A stretch of 64,000 nucleotides of DNA. Source: Acanthopleura granulata. Lineage: Eukaryota; Mollusca; Polyplacophora; Chitonida; Chitonidae. The stretch is taken from assembly GCA_016165875.1 (NCBI GenBank), contig JABBOT010000004.1:17051672-17115671 (forward strand), read 5' to 3'. The position numbers were made by a program, and so were the translations under genes. Below are positions 57,960 through 64,000 of the stretch, piece after piece. Every line of letters begins with the position of its first letter. The first letter of the stretch is position 1. Under the pieces are notes generated by a model. That model was not told where the DNA came from, ran no database searches, and saw nothing but the letters and a program-made list of their open reading frames with translations.

Positions 57960-59430
57960 AGAAAACCTTACCTGCATTACATGGCCATTTCCAGAACTGC
58001 CCAAACCGAACTATGCCTGAGTTTCTCCACACTTCACTCTTTCCATTTACCACTTGTGTGACCTCTCAAGAATAAAAATCCCCGTCATAGGATACCACAC
58101 ACCATTCCCCTACCTTCAAACCACAATCAAACTTTACTCACAGAAATCAGCAGAACTTTGAACAACGATTTCTCCATGCATCTCTACTCATGACTTTTTG
58201 TCGTACTATGGATTTTGCGTCACCAACACCATCAACCACATCTTTACCATGTGAGGTGGAAATTATTCTGACAGAAAATTTGTTTTTAAATTCAAATGAT
58301 GAACCATCATTGAAAATTCTGTCTTGAACGAATTTGTTCATAAAGTTTGAACACAATGAGAAAACAGAATCCCTTCCTTGCCTTTAGTGTCTGAACATAT
58401 TAGATCAGAGAGCAGCGGTAAATAGCGATACGCTGGTTCTAGACACGGAGTAGACTGTACCTCTCACTTGAATAGGACACGACAAAATCAGTCAGTAAAA
58501 CACGAGTTGTCTGTTTGTCATTTTCAAATATTTCGTTTTGTATTCATTTTTTTTGTTTGAGAACATGCTCCTAGATAGACATTGAGTCGATTAAAGGCTT
58601 AAAAGCTTTCCTCAGCAGCCACTATAAGTAATTTTCTGTAGCTGTCCAGTGTCGACTTTTTCCCACTGGTGCGAATGTGTGAGCTTGGAAGGGTAGTCAA
58701 AATTTTCAAGCAGTTTGCCAAACTGACACTTTTCACATTGCCCTTTCCCACAGTTTGAATGTAGATTCTCTGTTGAACATAAAGCTGCTTCCCACTAAGA
58801 ACCGTCATACTCAATTTTCAGCCCTTTCAATTTCAGCGAAAAATTTTCATGGAGGCGGCATTTGCATTGATCTCTTGGTGTGTTTTTTAACAGTAGCACA
58901 TTTTCAGGTCGCAACTGGCAAAGCTTTGAAAACTCTACTTTCACATCTTGGTGCATTGTTTGAAACATGGCACATGCTTCCCTTAAAACGTCAAAAAGCA
59001 CTTTCTTTGCCTAACTTTCTATCCTCTTTCCATAATGTTATTTCATCTTCATTCCTGGCATTGTGAATACAATACCTGATCGAAAGAAAAAATCACTGAT
59101 CAAATGTTCACCTTACACAGACAATACCTTATTACCAGGTTTAGATTTTAATGATTAGTTCATTTTCTTCTCTAGTGCGAGGCTAAATCTTTCTGCCAAT
59201 CTCTTTCGTGGGGATCTAGGCAATGAATGATTTCGCGCTTTTTTTCACAGCTTTACTGTGCGATTGAGAGCGTGAATGAAGTGAAGTCAGTGATGTTGAG
59301 CATATTGCATCACCAGTCTGTGAACATGGACTCGGCGTGCCAGACTCAGAGATTAGTTTCTTCTTTCGTCGGTACCTGTTTTGCTGTTCCGCACGTTTTA
59401 GTCCATATTGTTTTAGTGTACTAGATTCAT
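57960..59430 (-). pseudogene. Decayed member of a multicopy uncharacterised invertebrate protein family
   Basis: Broken frames on the - strand, in order: a basic start (AEQQNRYRRKKKLISESGTP, about 59390-59340), SPRKRLAERFSLALEKK (about 59210-59160), then LCQLRPENVLLL with TPRDQCKCRLHENFSLKLK (58950-58830), SYRKLLIVAAEESF (to 58599), FSVRIISTSHGKDVVDGVGD with AKSIVRQKV (58300-58200), and a C-terminus GEWCVVSYDGDFY with FWKWPCNAG (about 58110-57970). This order (basic N-terminus, 'PR..C.C..HEN', 'SHGKG..DG.G', 'W....YDG.WY', '.WP') is that of large multicopy proteins of unknown role that I recall from bivalve, coral and Hydra genomes, probably transposon-borne. The match is from memory of the motifs and needs a database search. 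Stops and frameshifts show it is dead. Confidence 0.5.
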
Positions 59431-60012
59431 GTTTTTAATGATAGACTTGCTTACTTTTTCTATCCGTTTGCTCTCTGCCATAAAAAAATTTGCTTCTGCT
59501 TTGAGCTCTATTTCCTCACTTTCTCTGCAGATGACATCGATTTTGAAACCTCCATAACTGGGCCTGTATACAAGTTTAAAAAACAGAGGGAAACAACTTT
59601 TGAACATGAAGTGTTCAACTACTGTTCCCACTTACATCGTTACCTCCCCTTCCTGCCCCATACTGTGACATGTCGTACACGTAACATTTTGATTACCCAA
59701 CATCTGAATATTGAAACAGCCTCATGAGCTCTATGTCAACCTGTTGAAGTCAAGGCCAACAAATAAAGAGGACAAGCAGTCAGTCTACTTACAGTGTAGG
59801 CATTGTACCAAATTATAATGGTTAATCTTGATGTACCTGAATCTGTAGACTGGATCTCAAGAGGCAGAGACTTGGGCTAAAGGTTAGGATCACTGGAAGA
59901 ACCAAGAGGTACTGTCGCAGGGGAATACCCACTATCTGTACTTTCAGAGATGCCACAGTTGATCTTGCAGCTGCTTGCAACACAGGCTGTGACTATCCCC
60001 CCCCCCCCCCGC
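59431..60012. other. Non-coding stretch ending in a poly-C run
   Basis: No supported gene. A run of 13 C is centred near 60004, just before the inverted TIR element. Confidence 0.4.
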
Positions 60013-60324
60013 CGGGCTCATGTTACAAAGCTGGAGTAGTTCACGCCAGACGTAGACGTTTACGTCCGCTCGAGTAGCGGCTTCCGTCAGCTCCTAGTAG
60101 CGTCTTACTAAAGTTGTCGCAATGCTTAAAGTGTGTCTACGAAACATAACAAAGGCCGCTATATTTAGTATACTTATGGAATTTACGTCAGCCCCAGGGT
60201 AGGTGTAAATTTGCACCAAACTTTACAGCAAAAATCGCAGCTACTCCAGCTTTGTAAGGCGGCCAGTCTTTCCTGTGACACACACCTAGTCGCAACCTTA
60301 CTCCAGCTTTGTAAGACGGACCCC
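60013..60324 (-). mobile_element. TIR element, copy B (inverted relative to copy A)
   Basis: Ends CGGGCTCATGTTACAAAGC and GTAAGACGGACCCC, with the shared word 'acaaagctggagtag' at both. Read on the - strand it has the same layout as 43354-43635, including 'ccctggggctgacgtaaatt' and the presequence-like text FRRHTLSIATTLVRRY. The start codon is ATA and a TAG follows RRY, so this copy's frame is broken. Confidence 0.75.
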
Positions 60325-61969
60325 AGCTTCTGTCCCGTCTTCTAAAACTAATCGCACACCTTCTCTGTGTAGGCCACACTTCATTACCCTTGAAATTATT
60401 CAGTCAAAATGTACCACAAACAGTCCAATAGTTCAGGACTTAAATACACTACTGAAAATATAACTTAATCGGACATTATCAATGTAGATATGAAATATAA
60501 TTACACCCATTTATCTGCTTTATACAAAATGCAGAAGTTTACGCAAAAAATAAATAGATTTTAATTCACTTCAGATTCAGACGACATTATTTTAAAAGAC
60601 AGAAGTGGTTATTTATGCAAACCTTGTGTTCATGTGCATTTTGCAGTGTCTATTGTCAGTGATTTTTTTTCATGAAGACATCCATCATGACATGTAAACC
60701 ATCATGCAGTACTTTTTATCCTCAAGGCTAGGACTGGCATCTACACTTATGGACTTCTTCAGCTTTTTTGTGGAATTCCATATCTTCATTAATGGCATTC
60801 TTGCAGACTGAAGAGTGTTGTTGCCTTGTTGAAATGTACATTTTATTATAAAGAGCAATCTCTTCAAAAAAACATTTTTAGTTCTAAATATTTCAGTTCA
60901 TTAAACTGTCCAAGGTCACTGTTATGAATCCTGTTTTATATATCCCCGGTTGATATCTGCCAAAAAAATGTCCATTGTCGTTACGAGTTCAAGATGTCGG
61001 AGTCTTTTAAGCGTAGCGAGAAGAAGTCGTTTTGGATTTGCTTTGGGTCGGCAACGGAGATCGAAATAACGTATATAGGTTAAATAAAATGGTATATATA
61101 GTCACCAAGGTTTCCAGCGAGTAATTTTATTAGAGCTTTAGAAGACCGCTCTAAAAGTCAGACCGTATCGACGTACTATAGGGTATATTTATTTATTTAT
61201 TTATTTATTTGATTTGTGTTTTACGCCATACCCAAGCATTTTACTTATACGACAAAGGTTAACATTATAGTGGGAACGGTAGAGTATAGGGCAGGTTTAA
61301 GACATGAAATTTGAGGGTCCGCGTGATGTCTAATGCAAATTTCTAATGTCTGCAACCTCGGACTAATACAATGGTACAAGGACCATTGGCTGATAGTTAT
61401 TGTAGTTATACAGGCGTAAGATCCAAGGCTGCATTAAAAACGAGGAATACATCCAGCGATCACTTGTCGCCATGGTACTTTCTCCCTTCTCAAACCACTG
61501 ATGTCCCAAATCACTGTTCCTTTTAACCTCGGCCTAGCTGTGTTCCTCGATAATTTGACTTCACGTTGATGTATTATGTACGCCTGGATGGTCAATAGTT
61601 GATAGAGTAAAACGGCCTCAAATGTCTTTTTACTTCTCACGCCTGTCAGCATAAATGGCCAGGGAACGCCACGAAATTCTTGTTTGACGTTTGATAGCAT
61701 AATTGTGTAAACATTTTTCTTTATACACGGATACAAATCAAATACACATCAGAATATTTCGAAACTCGAAAGACAATTCAGATTCAGGTGGACTTTCTTC
61801 CACCTTTTATGAAAACGAAATATATCTGATGAAAGTCATAATTCAGTATAATATCGTTTGTGTGAATAATTTCGAAGAAATCTATCATTCCTCTAAGATC
61901 AGGGTATCAACTGATGTAATGTTGTAAAATGTAATGCGCAATTTTATTTGAAGGCCATGAAGGATGCAT
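60325..61969. other. Non-coding stretch, no gene seen
   Basis: AT-rich. It contains a SINE fragment (61187-61275). A 100-codon - strand ORF (61434-61736) has no recognisable similarity. Confidence 0.4.
61187..61275 (-). mobile_element. SINE tail fragment with (TTTA)n
   Basis: A run of TTTA repeats, then 'tttgatttgtgttttacgcc', 'atacccaagcattttactta' and 'aacattatagtgggaac'. The rest of the element is lost. Confidence 0.7.
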
Positions 61970-62450
61970 TATAAATCCATCTCTATATATTAATAAATTC
62001 CTGTTCCTCTTTGCCTTTATTAACGCTAAGGAATTGTCGAGGCCTGACAAGCTCATAATTCATAGCCTGTTCATATGCCCTTGCCGCCGTTCGTCTTAAA
62101 GGCGTCTCTTACCATGCACCTGTCCGGTAAACAGTAAGGACTCATGGCCAAATCGAGCTCATACAAGCAGACTATTCAGGTTTGTGTGGTATGGAGAAAT
62201 TATGTTTGAAAGAAAATGACAGTTTTAAAAATAAAAACCAAGTTTGATATAAGTGACCAGATTTGACATAATCCCACTGACTGCGTGACCAGCCCTCAAA
62301 ATAGTTCTTTTTTTCGAAATTGATGAAAACTTCTGTAAAATGTATTCAGCAGAATTGTATGAAACTAACCAATTTCTACCTCGAAAGTGGAAAAACTTCA
62401 ATAGGCCTTGAATGGGCCCTGAATGGTCGCCTCTGTCCACAAACATAATC
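61970..62450 (+). repeat. Dispersed repeat, copy 2 (partner at 54935)
   Basis: 'cctttattaacgctaaggaa', 'ttgtcgaggcctgacaagct', 'gcccttgccgccgttcgtct' and 'aaatcgagctc' match copy 1 in order. 'gaatggtcgcctctgtccac' at about 62420 resembles the inverse of 'cagaggtcaccattcaa' after copy 1. Confidence 0.6.
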
Positions 62451-64000
62451 GCTGTTGTGTGAGCGAAGTATTCTTGTGTAAGATGTAAATCCCCAAGTGA
62501 ATACATGACAACTGCTGGCTTTGGAGCCTATAGCATTATCATGATTACAGTATGAGCTTGTGCAGACACCAAGTCCCTGTTAGAACACAGACAACAAAAC
62601 TGCGCGGTTGATATGTTTACGGATGGAATCTGTTACGAAGTGATGATTCATGAGACTGTTCTACCGAGACGCCACAAACAGTGGCAGTTTTTAACATGAT
62701 GTGGAGATTGCTTCTCCCTTTGTACGGTATTATACAGAGAACAATGGGAGGATCTCGCCTGTTTCAATGTCAGGCAAACCAAGACAGCGTAAATCATGCA
62801 CCTATGTAGGGCGTGAGGGAAATGCTTTCATAGAATATAAAACTCTTTTGGAAAGGTTCATTGTAGGACCGGTTTTTCATGAAGGGAAGTGTGGTATAGA
62901 CTTTGTACAGAGCAGAAAGAAACATAAATTGTTGATTTTCGCGCATGATATTTAATATGACTCGTATAATTGGGCTCGGCTTCACAGTCAATGGAACAAT
63001 AAGACTTGCCTGAGAATTTGACGACGACATTTCTACAAGGGTTACGTGTGAATAGCCACGATAACGTTTAAAGAGACAACTGCATCACCAATCCCATACA
63101 TGAACATAAATAATGATTATACATGGGTTGCATGATACATAAACCTATATATCGATATATATTTCTGTATATCGAGAAACTGAAATTCAGATGAAAACAT
63201 GCGTGCGTACAATGTTTTAACATGTACAAGTGAAACTGTGAATATTTGCTCCGTATGACATTAATGTGAAAGTACATTCACACTTTACGATTTGTCGTGT
63301 CCACCCATCGAATTCGACTAGTCGCACCTAAATGGGACAATCACTGCCTCATGAAAGTAAATAGTTTACAGTCTATAGTTCCATATAGTAGGTGTAGTAT
63401 ATTCACCGTGTTGAACAAGATCGCCACGTTGGATATATGGAGAGTTATCATTAAAGCGCAACTGAGGTACATGAGTTGATTAACTCCAACTTATAAAGTA
63501 GCACGGTACAGGATAAAAACACTGATTCCATTCATTCGCCGAGAACATTCTTTGCGTTTTTCTTTCTGAAGAAGTCCCTAATTTCTTACTTTATATTCTT
63601 TCTAAGTTCCTTCGTAGTTTGTGTTAGCCATTGTTTTGGAAGTTGATCTTGGGATTATTGACAGAGGACATCCATTTTGGTTGGTGGATGGTGTACGAAT
63701 ATCTTGTTCCGACGTCTAGTTTGATACAATTCGTGTGTCCGAACATCGTATGAACGCGCCGTGAACAAATGACGTTTGTTATAGTTTCGTTCGGAAAGTC
63801 GATATGACCAAGACGCAGAGTGAATACGGTTTAATAAGCTTTAATCATCAACTCAAAACCTGAAAATAGACAAGTGTTATGACTACTAGTCAAGAGTTTA
63901 ATGTTTAATATCATATCTGATCATATTCAGTACCCGACATGGGCGTACTACCTGTGCATTTGAATTAGGTCAGTCACAGTTATATCACAAGCCACATTAA
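62451..64000. other. Non-coding stretch with unknown repeat pieces
   Basis: An 84-codon ORF (62701-62955) is unrecognised. At 63405-63480 is an inverted piece of the 46-kb tandem unit ('cgccacgttggatatatgg', 'aaagcgcaactgaggtacat'). At 63580-63740, 'ttcctt.gtagtttgtgtta' with 'catccattttggttg.tgga' matches 48660-48780. No gene is supported to the end of the window. Confidence 0.45.

Overview
The window is animal nuclear DNA: AT-rich, intron-rich and full of decayed transposons. Two nearly full-length protein-coding genes can be assembled exon by exon, both conserved across animals. Several copies of a tRNA-derived SINE with a TTTA-repeat tail and the body words 'gtactcaagaatatttcac' and 'accatccgcaggttgctgg' point to a lophotrochozoan, most likely a mollusc and possibly a bivalve. 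That taxonomic call is an inference from repeat type, not from a marker gene.

Layout. Positions 1-5824 hold a phosducin-like gene (PDCL type) on the + strand: seven coding exons and a 302-residue product, with a possible non-coding first exon near 830-932. Positions 5825-10758 are the intergenic/3' UTR space between two convergent genes. Positions 10759-34285 hold a copine gene on the - strand: 20 coding exons and a 573-residue product with C2A, C2B, a polybasic linker and a vWA domain. All exon phases close. Its introns carry a Tc1-like transposase relic, a hAT-type MITE, nested SINEs and three local tandem repeats.

Positions 34286-36278 are the upstream flank of copine, including a GC-rich imperfect palindrome. 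Positions 36279-42867 are a decayed Ty3/Gypsy LTR retrotransposon with both LTRs. Its capsid, nucleocapsid, protease, RT/RNase H and integrase remnants are broken by deletions, stops and frameshifts, and a SINE sits in its 3' LTR.

Positions 42868-64000 have no host gene that I can support. They contain a TIR element with an ORF like a mitochondrial presequence, a second broken copy of that element, tandem and dispersed diverged repeats of unknown class (46-51, 52-55 and 62-63 kb), a 488-bp TTAA-bounded palindromic MITE, and a decayed reading frame of a multicopy invertebrate family (57.9-59.4 kb).

Function. PDCL-type proteins act with the CCT chaperonin in G-beta-gamma assembly. Copines are calcium-dependent phospholipid-binding adaptors. 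Their tail-to-tail proximity implies no shared pathway. The rest is mostly a record of transposon insertion and decay. The most unusual items are the presequence-bearing TIR element, the GC-rich palindrome, the large TTAA palindrome and the paired unknown coding-like repeats at 48-51 kb.
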